Shown: positions 1-8,381 of the stretch, piece by piece
Position numbering within the stretch: position 1 is the first letter of the stretch
Layout of the letters: every line of letters begins with the position of its first letter
Assembly (NCBI RefSeq): GCF_003253995.1
Contig: NZ_QKZL01000002.1
Span: 310,001 to 374,000 of the forward strand
Source of the DNA: Palleronia aestuarii
GTDB lineage: Bacteria > Pseudomonadota > Alphaproteobacteria > Rhodobacterales > Rhodobacteraceae
DNA length: 64,000 nucleotides
Direction of reading: 5' to 3'
Notes under the pieces: generated by a model
Database searches by the model: none
Seen by the model: the letters and a program-made list of their open reading frames with translations, nothing else
What the model was told of the DNA's origin: nothing
Program-made: the position numbers and the translations under genes

Positions 1-620
1 GCGCGACCGTCCCGCCCGCCTTCGCCCGCGACATGGCGACCCGCGCGGAGGCCAGGGGCCTGGCCTATCTCGACGCGCCGATCTCGGGCGGTGCGGCCAA
101 GGCGGCGGCGGGCAAGCTTTCCATCATGGCGTCCGGCTCGCAGGCGGCATTCGAGGGCGCGCGCCCGATGCTCGATGCCTGCGCGGAGACGGTCTTCGAG
201 CTTGGCGCGGACCCGGGGCAGGGCAGCGCGATGAAGGCGATCAACCAGATGCTCGCCGGCATCCACATCGCCGCGATGGCCGAGGCGCTGACCTTCGGGA
301 TGACGCAGGATGTGGATCCCGCCAAGGTGATGGAAGTGATCCCCAAATGCGCGGGCACGTCCTGGATGTTCGAGAATCGCGGTCCGCATGTGGTCGACGG
401 CGACTATTCCCCGAAATCGTCGATCGACATCTGGCCCAAGGATCTCGGCATCGTGCTCGACATCGCGAAGGGCGCGAAGTTCGGGGCGCCGGTGACCGCT
501 GCCGCCTTGCAGCAATTCCTGGCAGCTTCCGGGTCGGGTCTCGGTGCGGAAGACGACGCGGCCGTGGCGAAGGTCTATGCGCGCAACGCCGGATTGACCC
601 TGCCGGGAGGCGCCTCATGA
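1..620 (+). CDS. ltnD: L-threonate dehydrogenase, 3' part (cut by window start)
   Basis: The NAD-dependent dehydrogenase that oxidises L-threonate to 2-oxo-tetronate, first step of four-carbon acid sugar breakdown. Only the C-terminal two thirds is present: the frame is open from base 3, and the ATG at 33 is internal. The N-terminal Rossmann nucleotide-binding part lies outside. Visible family features of beta-hydroxyacid dehydrogenases are the DAPISGG substrate-binding segment, the catalytic lysine in MKAINQML, and a WPKDLGIV segment near the C-terminus. The stop overlaps the next start as ATGA. The fold assignment is firm; substrate is inferred from the otnK, otnC and otnI genes that follow. 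Confidence 0.85.
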   Translation, partial: ATVPPAFARDMATRAEARGLAYLDAPISGGAAKAAAGKLSIMASGSQAAFEGARPMLDACAETVFELGADPGQGSAMKAINQMLAGIHIAAMAEALTFGMTQDVDPAKVMEVIPKCAGTSWMFENRGPHVVDGDYSPKSSIDIWPKDLGIVLDIAKGAKFGAPVTAAALQQFLAASGSGLGAEDDAAVAKVYARNAGLTLPGGAS

Positions 621-1870
621 AGCTCGGCTGCATCGGCGACGATTTCACCGGCTCGTCGGATCTCGCGAACATGCTCGCCAAGGGGGGCATGCGGGTCGTG
701 CAGTACACCGGCATCCCCTCCGGGCCCGCCGAGGACGGGGTGGAGGCGGGGGTCGTGTCACTGAAGTCCCGCACCATCGCGCCCGACAAGGCCGTCGAAC
801 TCTCCCTGAAGGCCCTCGACTGGCTCGAGGCGCAGGGCTGCACGCAATTCTTCTTTAAGTACTGCTCCACCTTCGATTCGACGAAGGAGGGCAATATCGG
901 GCCCGTCATCGACGCGCTGCTGGAGCGGCTCGGAACGGATCGCTGCATCGTCTGCCCGGCCTTTCCGGCGACGGGGCGGAGCCTCTACCAGGGCCATCTC
1001 TTCGTGAACGACACGCTCCTGTCGCAATCGGGAATGGAGGATCACCCGCTGACGCCGATGACCGATCCGGACATCCGTCGCTGGGTCGGGTACCAGACGC
1101 AGCACGAGGTAGGGCATGTCGCGGCGCCCACGGTTTTCGACGGGTCGGACGCGATCGAGGCCGCGATCCGCACGGAAGCGGAAGCGGGACGCTCCGTCAT
1201 CGTCGTCGATGCGATCCGTGACGCCGATCTCCACGAGATCGGCCGCGCGGCGCTCGACCTGAAGCTTGTCACCGGCGGCTCCGGCGTGGCCCTCGGCCTG
1301 CCCGCGAACTTCCTCGGCGAGGGAGAGCGGAAGGCACCTGCGGATACCTGGCGAGGCGATGACGGGCCCGCGGCGATCATCGCCGGGTCTGCCTCGCGCA
1401 TGACGCGCGCGCAGGTGGCCCGGTATGCGCAGGATCATCCCGCGATGGAGATCACCGCGGACGCCGTGATGGCCGGCGAGGTGACGCCGGAGGAAGCGGC
1501 GCGTTTCGCGCTGGAGGCCGACGGCATCGCGCTCCTGTATTCCTCTGCCGATCCCGACACGGTGCGCGCCGCGCAGGAACGCTACGGGCGGGAAGAGGTC
1601 GCCGGACGTCTCGAGGGCTTCTTTGCCGAGACGGCACGGAAACTGACCGAGGGCGGCGTCACGCGTCTCGTCACCGCGGGCGGCGAGACTTCGGGCGCCG
1701 TGGTCGAAGGGCTGGGCCTCACCGCGCTCGAGATCGGACCGGAGATCGCCCCGGGTGTCCCGGCGCTGCGTGCAGAAGGGCGCGACCCTGTGCTCGCCCT
1801 CAAATCCGGAAATTTCGGTGACGAGGATTTCTTCGCCAAAGCGCTCGACATCCTCGGAGGACGCACATGA
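617..1870 (+). CDS. otnK: 3-oxo-tetronate kinase (DUF1537 four-carbon acid sugar kinase)
   Basis: Phosphorylates 3-oxo-tetronate at O4 with ATP, committing the C4 sugar acid to cleavage. The 417-residue product starts with the DUF1537 signature GCIGDDFTGSSDLA, and near its C-terminus has the glycine-rich TAGGETSGAVVEGLG nucleotide-binding segment. Length matches the family. The start at 617 is chosen because it forms an ATGA overlap with the dehydrogenase stop and begins right at the conserved N-terminus; a longer open frame upstream has no homology. The stop region overlaps the otnC start in the same way, so the genes are translationally coupled. Confidence 0.92.
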   Translation: MKLGCIGDDFTGSSDLANMLAKGGMRVVQYTGIPSGPAEDGVEAGVVSLKSRTIAPDKAVELSLKALDWLEAQGCTQFFFKYCSTFDSTKEGNIGPVIDALLERLGTDRCIVCPAFPATGRSLYQGHLFVNDTLLSQSGMEDHPLTPMTDPDIRRWVGYQTQHEVGHVAAPTVFDGSDAIEAAIRTEAEAGRSVIVVDAIRDADLHEIGRAALDLKLVTGGSGVALGLPANFLGEGERKAPADTWRGDDGPAAIIAGSASRMTRAQVARYAQDHPAMEITADAVMAGEVTPEEAARFALEADGIALLYSSADPDTVRAAQERYGREEVAGRLEGFFAETARKLTEGGVTRLVTAGGETSGAVVEGLGLTALEIGPEIAPGVPALRAEGRDPVLALKSGNFGDEDFFAKALDILGGRT

Positions 1871-2517
1871 GCGAAATGTCCGACCTTCGCGAGTGCATCT
1901 GCATGTTCGCCCGCACGATGCACGGGCGGGGCCTGACCCACGGATCGACCGGCAACATCTCGGCCCGGACGCCGGATGGGGGTCTTCTCGTCACGCCGAC
2001 GGGATCGTCCTTCCTCACCCTCGATCCCGCGCGCCTCAGTCATTTCGACGCCGAGCTGAACCTGATCGACGGGGACAAGCCGACCAAGGAGATGCCGCTC
2101 CATAGGGCGTTCTACGACACGCGGGGAACGACGGGGGCGATCGTCCATCTGCACTCCGCGCATTCCGTCGCGCTGTCGATGATGCCCGACGTGGACGAGG
2201 ACGATTTCCTGCCGCACCTCACGCCCTATCCGATCATGAAGCTCGGACGGGTGAAGCTCCTGCCGTACATGCTTCCCGGCGATGCGGCGATCGGGGAGGC
2301 GATCCGCGGGCTCGCGGGCAAACGCTCCGCGGTGATGCTCGCCAATCACGGGCCTGTCGTCGCGGGCAAGGATCTCGAGGCCGCGGTCTATGCGATCGAG
2401 GAGCTCGAAGCCTCCGCGCAGCTCGCGATGATGACCCGGGGGCAGAACCCGCGGCTTCTGTCCGACGACGAGGTCGCCCGCCTCGTCGAGACCTTCGATG
2501 TGGAGTGGGACGCATGA
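1867..2517 (+). CDS. otnC: 3-oxo-tetronate 4-phosphate decarboxylase (class II aldolase family)
   Basis: Decarboxylates 3-oxo-tetronate 4-phosphate to dihydroxyacetone phosphate, the exit step to central metabolism. The 216-residue protein shows the class II aldolase/adducin fold features: HGSTGNIS near residue 25, zinc-ligand HLHS near 94 with a further NHGP motif at 160-163. Position between otnK and otnI, with ATGA overlaps on both sides, fixes the family member as OtnC rather than L-ribulose-5-phosphate epimerase or fuculose-phosphate aldolase, which share the fold. Confidence 0.9.
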   Translation: MSEMSDLRECICMFARTMHGRGLTHGSTGNISARTPDGGLLVTPTGSSFLTLDPARLSHFDAELNLIDGDKPTKEMPLHRAFYDTRGTTGAIVHLHSAHSVALSMMPDVDEDDFLPHLTPYPIMKLGRVKLLPYMLPGDAAIGEAIRGLAGKRSAVMLANHGPVVAGKDLEAAVYAIEELEASAQLAMMTRGQNPRLLSDDEVARLVETFDVEWDA

Positions 2518-3284
2518 TACCGCTTTCGGCCAATCTGGGATTTCTCTGGACCGACCTCTCCCTTCCCGACGCGATCCGTGCCGCGAAGGCGGCGGGCTTC
2601 GACGCCGTCGAATGCCATTGGCCATATGAGGAGGACGCCGACGCCGTGCGTGCCGCGCTCGACGAGACGGATTTCCGTATGATCGGGCTCAACACGGTAA
2701 AGGGGCCGCGGGACGGTGACAGCGGCCTCGCGGCGCAGCCGGGGCGCGAGGACGAGGCGCGGAGCGCCATCGACCAGGCCTTCGACTATGGTGCGAAGAT
2801 CGGCGCGGGTGGCGTCCATGTCATGGCTGGAACGCTTGGCGGTCAGGATCCGGAGGCCTGCGCGGCGACCTTCGCCGAGAACCTCGTCCATGCCTGCGAC
2901 CGGGCGGCGGAGAACGGCATGATGGTCCTGATCGAGCCGCTCAACCCGTACGACAATCCGGACTACTTCCTGATCGGCCTCGACATGGCGAAGGGCGTGA
3001 TCTCGCGGGTGAACCGCGAGGAGCTCAGGATCATGTTTGACTGCTACCATCTGCAGATCACCGGCGGCGATCTTCTCCGGCGGTTCCGCGACACGCGGGA
3101 CCTGATCGGCCATGTCCAGTTCGCGGGCGTGCCCGATCGTGGCGAGCCCGACCGTGGCGAGGTGGCGTTCGACCGTCTCCTTCCCGCCATCGCGGAGGCG
3201 GGGTTCGCGGGGCCGTTCGGGGCGGAGTACCGTCCCGCCGGGGCGACCGGCGAGACGCTTCACTGGATGCGGTCCTTCCGCTGA
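2514..3284 (+). CDS. otnI: 2-oxo-tetronate isomerase (hydroxypyruvate isomerase family)
   Basis: Interconverts 2-oxo- and 3-oxo-tetronate, linking the dehydrogenase to the kinase. The 256-residue protein is a sugar-phosphate-isomerase-type TIM barrel with metal ligands in the usual places: Glu in LIEPLNPYDNPDYF, Asp and His in FDCYHLQ, and Glu in GAEYRPAG near the end. The start at 2514 overlaps the otnC stop (ATGA); an in-frame start nine bases upstream is possible but would enlarge the overlap. Last gene of the + strand operon; its end is only 4 bases from the end of the convergent permease gene. Hydroxypyruvate isomerase (Hyi) is the alternative, disfavoured by context. Confidence 0.9.
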   Translation: MIPLSANLGFLWTDLSLPDAIRAAKAAGFDAVECHWPYEEDADAVRAALDETDFRMIGLNTVKGPRDGDSGLAAQPGREDEARSAIDQAFDYGAKIGAGGVHVMAGTLGGQDPEACAATFAENLVHACDRAAENGMMVLIEPLNPYDNPDYFLIGLDMAKGVISRVNREELRIMFDCYHLQITGGDLLRRFRDTRDLIGHVQFAGVPDRGEPDRGEVAFDRLLPAIAEAGFAGPFGAEYRPAGATGETLHWMRSFR

Positions 3285-3288
3285 TCCG

Positions 3289-4644
3289 TCAGAGAATCAG
3301 CGACAGGATCCAGATCGTGGCGATGCCGACGATGCCGGTGACCGCTGTCGCGACGGTGTAGAGCTTGTAGCCCTGCGCCACGCTCATTCCGGAAAACTGC
3401 GTCACCACCCAGAAGTAGCTGTCGTTGGCATGGGACACCATGACCGATCCGGCCCCGATGGCGAGCGTGGTCAGCGCCAGATCCGTCCCGCTCTCAAGCC
3501 CCAGCGAGCCGGTCAGTGGCGCGATGATCGCTGCCGTGGTCACGATGGCCACGGTCGAGGAGCCCTGTGCCGTCTTCAACGCCGCCGCGAGGAGGAACGG
3601 GAGGAACATGCCGAGCGAGGTGAGCGCGAGGTTGTCGCCGAGAAACGAGGTGATCGGCGTCTCCCTTAGCACACCGCCGAGCGCACCGCCGGCACCGGTG
3701 ATGAGGATGATCGGGCCGGCCACGCGAAGTGCTCGGGTTACCGCGTCATGGGTGATGGATTCTCCCGCGTGATCCGCGGTGACGAAGAACGCGATGAAGA
3801 CCCCGATGATGAGCGCGGTGTTGGGATTGCCGAGGAAGGTCAGGACGGAGGCGATAATCCCGTCGCCGAAGGGCCGGGCGTCGAGTTCCGCGACCGAATT
3901 AAGCGCGATGAGCAGGATCGGCAGGCCGATCGGCAGGAACGCCGCGAAGGTGGAGGGGCGGCGGCCTTTCTGCTTCTCCACGGGCGTCTCGTCCTGACCC
4001 TGGTCGATCGAGACCGTCTCGGGGTCGATGTAGACCCGGTTGCCCTGGAAGAGGGCGTAGAAGTACGTCGCGATCAAAACCGGGATCGACACGACGATCC
4101 CGAGGATGATGACGAGCCCGACATCCGCGCCGAGTTCCTGCGCGCCCGCGATCGGCCCCGGCGTAGGTGGCACGAAGACGTGCGTGGTGACGAGGCCGGT
4201 CGCGAGCGCCAGCGCGTAGGTCGCCATGGAGGCGTTCGAGCGTGCCGCTAGCGAACGGGCGAGCGGCGACAGGATCACGTAGCCCGAATCGCAGAAGACC
4301 GGGATCGAGACGACCGCACCGGTTGCGCTCATCGCCATTGCGGAGCGCCCCTTTCCGATGAGGCCGATGATCGCCTCGGCCATCACTTGCGCGCCGCCGG
4401 AGCGTTCGAGCACGACGCCGATCACCGTTCCCGCCGCGATGATGATCCCGATGCCACCGAGCGTTCCGCCGAACCCGTCGACGATGGCCATCACCGTCTC
4501 CTCCGCGCCAAGCCCGGCTAGCAGACCGAGACCATAGGCCGTTACAAGCAGGATGAGGAACGGATGGACCTTCCAGCGCGCGGTTCCCAGGACGATGAAC
4601 GCGATGGCAAGAACCAGCAAGACGATGAGTAGCCAGCCGGACAT
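3289..4644 (-). CDS. GntP-family permease, candidate threonate/sugar-acid importer
   Basis: A 451-residue inner-membrane protein with about 12 or more hydrophobic segments spread over the whole length, beginning MSGWLLIVLLVLAIAF. The pattern, including the PPTPGPIAGAQELGADVGLV loop and the SMAMSATGAVVSIPVFCDSGY segment, is typical of the gluconate:H+ symporter family (GntP/IdnT). The gene is convergent with the threonate operon, 4 bases apart. The family transports gluconate, erythronate and related acids; a role in threonate uptake is inferred from position. Upstream lies a 165-base gap before eutC, probably holding its promoter. Confidence 0.85.
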   Translation of the reverse strand: MSGWLLIVLLVLAIAFIVLGTARWKVHPFLILLVTAYGLGLLAGLGAEETVMAIVDGFGGTLGGIGIIIAAGTVIGVVLERSGGAQVMAEAIIGLIGKGRSAMAMSATGAVVSIPVFCDSGYVILSPLARSLAARSNASMATYALALATGLVTTHVFVPPTPGPIAGAQELGADVGLVIILGIVVSIPVLIATYFYALFQGNRVYIDPETVSIDQGQDETPVEKQKGRRPSTFAAFLPIGLPILLIALNSVAELDARPFGDGIIASVLTFLGNPNTALIIGVFIAFFVTADHAGESITHDAVTRALRVAGPIILITGAGGALGGVLRETPITSFLGDNLALTSLGMFLPFLLAAALKTAQGSSTVAIVTTAAIIAPLTGSLGLESGTDLALTTLAIGAGSVMVSHANDSYFWVVTQFSGMSVAQGYKLYTVATAVTGIVGIATIWILSLIL

Positions 4645-4809
4645 GATACTTTCCCCCCTAGTGTCGTTCGGGCCTCAGCGACCCTGCAGACCGATCCTGT
4701 CCGAACGGCTCGAAGGTTGTAACCCCCTAACTGGCCTCGCGGATCTCTGCGGCGGAATGGCATCGCCCGACGGTCCGGAGTACCGGGATTCGGACGGTTT
4801 GCCCGCGGA

Positions 4810-5640
4810 TCAGGTGCCCTGGCCGTCTCTCTCCGGCGGGGCGAGGAAGCTGCGTTGTGCCGCCTCGATCGTCGTATCCTCCGTAGAGCGATCCTTGAGC
4901 GCGACCCCCGATGCGCCGATCGCGTGCGCCTCCCGCATCAGGTAGACGGCGCGTTTGGCCGCGCGGTCCGGCGAGAGGCCCCCGGGGCGGACGTTCGAGA
5001 TGCAGTTGCGCCGGGCGTCGCTGAGACCCGTCTCGGGCGCCCAGGTGAAATAGAGCCCGAGGCTGTCGGGAGAGCTCAGACCCGGCCGCTCCCCGATCAG
5101 CACGAGAACGGCCTTCGCACCGAGCAGAGCCCCCACATCGTCGCCGATCGCGACGCGGCCCTGCGCCACCAGAACCGGCGCGGCGGGACGGTCGAGCCCT
5201 TCGCTTTCCATCGCGGCGAGAAGTGCGTCGAGGAACGGCACGGCGTTCTGCTGCACCGCGAGAGAGGAGAGGCCGTCGGCCACCACGAGGGCCAGGTCCG
5301 GCGCCTCGGCATGTCCGTCGAGCTCTTTCGCGCTTTCCGGATGAAGCTTTTCGCCCATTCCGGGATTACGGAGATAGGTGTCGCGGTCGCTTGCCTTCGT
5401 CCGCGCGCGGCCCGGTTTCCCGAGCGCGGCGATCGCGTCCGAGGCGGCGAGATCCGCCTCCAGCCGGTCGAAGTCGAGGGGCAGGTGGACGGCGTCGCGG
5501 GCCTGTGCGTGGGCGAGTTGGAAGGCCAGCAATTCGCGCGTGGGCAAGCTCACCCCCACGCGGCCGAGACCGATCCGGGCGTCGGTGAAGCGCGTGAGGA
5601 TGCGCCATGGGTTTTCGACGAGGATCTCCGGATCAGGCAT
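4810..5640 (-). CDS. eutC: Ethanolamine ammonia-lyase small subunit
   Basis: Light subunit of the adenosylcobalamin enzyme that splits ethanolamine into acetaldehyde and ammonia. The 276-residue product has the family segments LIGERPGLSSPDSLGLYF and ARRNCISNVRPGGLS in its C-terminal half, which help bind the corrinoid. The start at 5640 (MPDPEIL) overlaps the end of eutB by 8 bases; a start 30 bases further upstream is open but adds no conserved sequence. The reactivase gene eutA is not in the window. Confidence 0.93.
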   Translation of the reverse strand: MPDPEILVENPWRILTRFTDARIGLGRVGVSLPTRELLAFQLAHAQARDAVHLPLDFDRLEADLAASDAIAALGKPGRARTKASDRDTYLRNPGMGEKLHPESAKELDGHAEAPDLALVVADGLSSLAVQQNAVPFLDALLAAMESEGLDRPAAPVLVAQGRVAIGDDVGALLGAKAVLVLIGERPGLSSPDSLGLYFTWAPETGLSDARRNCISNVRPGGLSPDRAAKRAVYLMREAHAIGASGVALKDRSTEDTTIEAAQRSFLAPPERDGQGT

Positions 5641-7033
5641 CGGCGGGCAACCTCCCCAGGCTCGCGGCAAAACCTTCGGGTACTCCGCCCGAAAGGCGGT
5701 ATCCGTCGGGATCGAGGATCGCCATCCGTTCGAGCCATGCGCGGAACTCGGGCGCGGGGCTCAGATCGAGCGCGCGGCGCAGGTAGAGAGCGTCGTGGAA
5801 GGACGTCGTCTGATAGTTCAGCATGATGTCGTCGGCACCGGGAATGCCCATGATGAAGTTGACCCCCGCCACGCCCAGGAGCGTCATCAGCGTATCCATG
5901 TCGTCCTGGTCCGCCTCCGCGTGGTTGGTATAGCAGACATCGCAGCCCATCGGCACGCCGAGGAGCTTGCCGCAGAAATGGTCCTCGAGCCCCGCGCGCA
6001 GGATTTCCTTCCCGTCGTAGAGGTATTCCGGCCCGATGAAGCCCACGACGGTATTCGTGAGCAGCGGATCGAAGGCGCGGGCCACGCCGTAGGCGCGCGC
6101 TTCGCAGGTCTGCTGGTCGAGCCCGTGATGCGCCTCCGCCGAGAGCGACGAGCCCTGACCCGTCTCGAAATACATGACGTTCTGGCCCACCGTTCCGCGC
6201 TTGAGCGACAGCGCCGCGTCCCGCGCCTCCGCGAGATCCTTGAGCGCGAAGCCGAAGGAGGCGTTCGTGGCCTCGGTCCCACCGATCGACTGGAAGACGA
6301 GATCGACGGGCGCGCCTGCCTCGATGCATTCGAGCGTGTTCGTCACATGGGTGAGGATGCAGGATTGCGTGGGGATCGCGTAGCCCTCGATGATGTCGGA
6401 CACGAGCTGGCTCAGCCGGATCGCCTGCGCCACGTTGTCCGTCGCGGGGTTGATGCCGATCACCGCGTCGCCCGAGCCGTACATCAGACCGTCGAGGATC
6501 GAGGCCGCGATACCGTTCACGTCGTCGGTCGGGTGATTGGGCTGCAACCGCGTTGCGAGGTGGCCGGGCAGGCCGATCGTGGAGCGGAAGGCGGTGACGA
6601 CACGGGTCTTCTTCGCCACCAGGATCAGATCCTGATTGCGCATGATCTTGGAGACCGCGGCAACCATCTCCGGCATCAGTCCCGGCCGGAGCGCCTCCAG
6701 CGCCTCGGGTGTCGCGTGGTCGCTGAGAAGCCAGTCGCGGAAATCGCCGACGCTGAGATGGGAGACGGGGGCGAACGCCTCCGTATCGTGGCTGTCGAGG
6801 ATCAGCCTAGTGACCTCGTCCGTCTCGTAGGGCACGAGCGCGTCCGTCAGAAAGCGCTTCAAGGGAAGCTCAGCGAGGCACATCTGCGCCACCGCCCGTT
6901 CCTCCGCCGTCTCGGCCGCGACGCCGGCGAGGCGGTCGCCGGAGCGTTCCGGCGTGGCCTTGGCCATCAACTCTGCCAGGTCGCCGAAGCGGTAGGTCCG
7001 CTGTCCGACCGTATGCGTGAATCCATCCGCCAT
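5633..7033 (-). CDS. eutB: Ethanolamine ammonia-lyase large subunit
   Basis: Catalytic TIM-barrel subunit that binds ethanolamine and, with EutC, adenosylcobalamin. The product is 466 residues, close to the usual 450-465, and is colinear with the family throughout (for example VNGIAASILDGLMYGSGDAVIG and the GCDVCYTNHAEADQDDMD segments). The start MADGFTHTVGQ at 7033 is chosen; the open frame runs to 7219, but that part is unlike EutB. First gene of eutBC. No carboxysome-type shell genes or eutA accompany it, so this is the simple cytosolic form. It ties the catabolic region to the cobalamin genes found later in the window. Confidence 0.95.
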   Translation of the reverse strand: MADGFTHTVGQRTYRFGDLAELMAKATPERSGDRLAGVAAETAEERAVAQMCLAELPLKRFLTDALVPYETDEVTRLILDSHDTEAFAPVSHLSVGDFRDWLLSDHATPEALEALRPGLMPEMVAAVSKIMRNQDLILVAKKTRVVTAFRSTIGLPGHLATRLQPNHPTDDVNGIAASILDGLMYGSGDAVIGINPATDNVAQAIRLSQLVSDIIEGYAIPTQSCILTHVTNTLECIEAGAPVDLVFQSIGGTEATNASFGFALKDLAEARDAALSLKRGTVGQNVMYFETGQGSSLSAEAHHGLDQQTCEARAYGVARAFDPLLTNTVVGFIGPEYLYDGKEILRAGLEDHFCGKLLGVPMGCDVCYTNHAEADQDDMDTLMTLLGVAGVNFIMGIPGADDIMLNYQTTSFHDALYLRRALDLSPAPEFRAWLERMAILDPDGYRLSGGVPEGFAASLGRLPADA

Positions 7034-7300
7034 CGCGATTGCCCCCGACCCTGTGCGGGCGACTGCCCGCCATCCGATGCCTGATCCTCGATAACGGCAA
7101 TCCGCGCTTTGGGGAGAGTTTTCTGTGCCCCAAATGAACGCCTGCCTCGAAATTGGTCGCCTGAAACCGGCGAAGGGCAATAGGGAGCCGCATGTGAACC
7201 TTTCCGGGTCCGGTGGCATACCGGCGCCCGCCGCCGTGAACGGAGGCGATTAACCGCCGATTAACCATGCGGGCGGCAGGATGAATGAGTTCATGGAAAG

Positions 7301-8278
7301 ATGGATTCGATGCAGTTCTTCGGACGCAGACACGTGGACGGTCCTTCGGACGACCAGGGGACACCCGCCGAGAAGTATCGCCTCGCGCAGCGATACGTGA
7401 TGCCCGAGGGGCAGGCCACGCCGCCGGGCTTTTCGGAGGACGCCCTGCAGGGTCTTGCCGATCTCGATGCCCGGACGCCGCCGCCCGATGCCGAGGTGCG
7501 GCCGGCCTTCGAGCCCGTCTACCGCCGGACCGAGCGATTGTCCCACACCGCGTCCGCCGGCGGCGGGATGGTGGAGCAGGCGGACGGAACGCGGCGCCCG
7601 CATTACTGGGGCCACCGAGAGCGGCTGCGCCAGCGATTTCTTAAGGGCGGCCACAAGGCGATGCCGGAATACGAGCTGCTGGAGCTTCTGCTCTTCGACG
7701 CGATCCCGCGCATCGACGTGAAACCGCTCGCTAAGCGTCTTCTCGCGGCCTTCGGCGACCTCAACGGCGTCGTCGCGGCCTCCGAACATCGGCTTCTGAA
7801 GGTCGAGGGTGCGACGCCGAAGGTGTACTACCACCTCCGCCTGGCCGAGGCTTTCGCGCAGCGGATGGGGCAGGCGAAACTCCTCCGCCGCGACGTGCTC
7901 ACGTCCTGGGCCGATCTCATCGACTATTGCCGCACGACGATGGCGCATCGCGAGAACGAACAGTTCCGCATCCTCTTCCTCGACCGCAAGAACTCGATCA
8001 TTGCCGACGAGGAGCAGGCCGCGGGCACGATCGACCATGTGCCGGTCTATCCCCGCGAGGTGGCGAAGCGGGCGCTCGAGCTGAACGCGAGCGCGCTCAT
8101 CCTCGTGCACAACCACCCTTCGGGCGATCCGACCCCATCGCCGCAGGATATCGATATGACCCGCCGGGTCATGGCCTCGTGCCAGGCGATCGAGGTGACG
8201 ATCCACGACCACGTCATCATCGGCAAGGACACGGAAACCTCGTTTCGCGCCAGGGGTCTGCTCGACGGCCCCCTCTGA
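7301..8278 (+). CDS. radC: RadC-family JAB/MPN-domain protein
   Basis: A 325-residue member of the RadC (UPF0758) family. After an unconserved 95-residue N-terminus comes a helix-hairpin-helix-like segment (ELLELLLFDAIPRIDVKPLAKRL, split by the usual loop), then the MPN/JAB domain with the metal motif HNHPSGDPTPSPQDID near residue 270. RadC was once linked to DNA repair, but its role is unproven. The start at 7301 is preceded by GGAAAG; another ATG lies three codons on. The gene is divergent from eutB with 267 bases between. Confidence 0.88.
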   Translation: MDSMQFFGRRHVDGPSDDQGTPAEKYRLAQRYVMPEGQATPPGFSEDALQGLADLDARTPPPDAEVRPAFEPVYRRTERLSHTASAGGGMVEQADGTRRPHYWGHRERLRQRFLKGGHKAMPEYELLELLLFDAIPRIDVKPLAKRLLAAFGDLNGVVAASEHRLLKVEGATPKVYYHLRLAEAFAQRMGQAKLLRRDVLTSWADLIDYCRTTMAHRENEQFRILFLDRKNSIIADEEQAAGTIDHVPVYPREVAKRALELNASALILVHNHPSGDPTPSPQDIDMTRRVMASCQAIEVTIHDHVIIGKDTETSFRARGLLDGPL

Positions 8279-8381
8279 GGGTGTCCATCGCTCGACGCCG
8301 ACGCCCCGGCATGCGACCTTGCCCCCATAGGGACGGACCGCGCGCGCGGTTCCTCCGGTGAAACGAGGGAAGGGACGTGGA

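Noticed and set aside
7170-7215. AATAGGGAG followed by GTGAAC ahead of radC, reminiscent of a cobalamin riboswitch.
   Set aside because: The other essential blocks (the C-rich core and the B12 box) are absent on both strands, so it is chance similarity.
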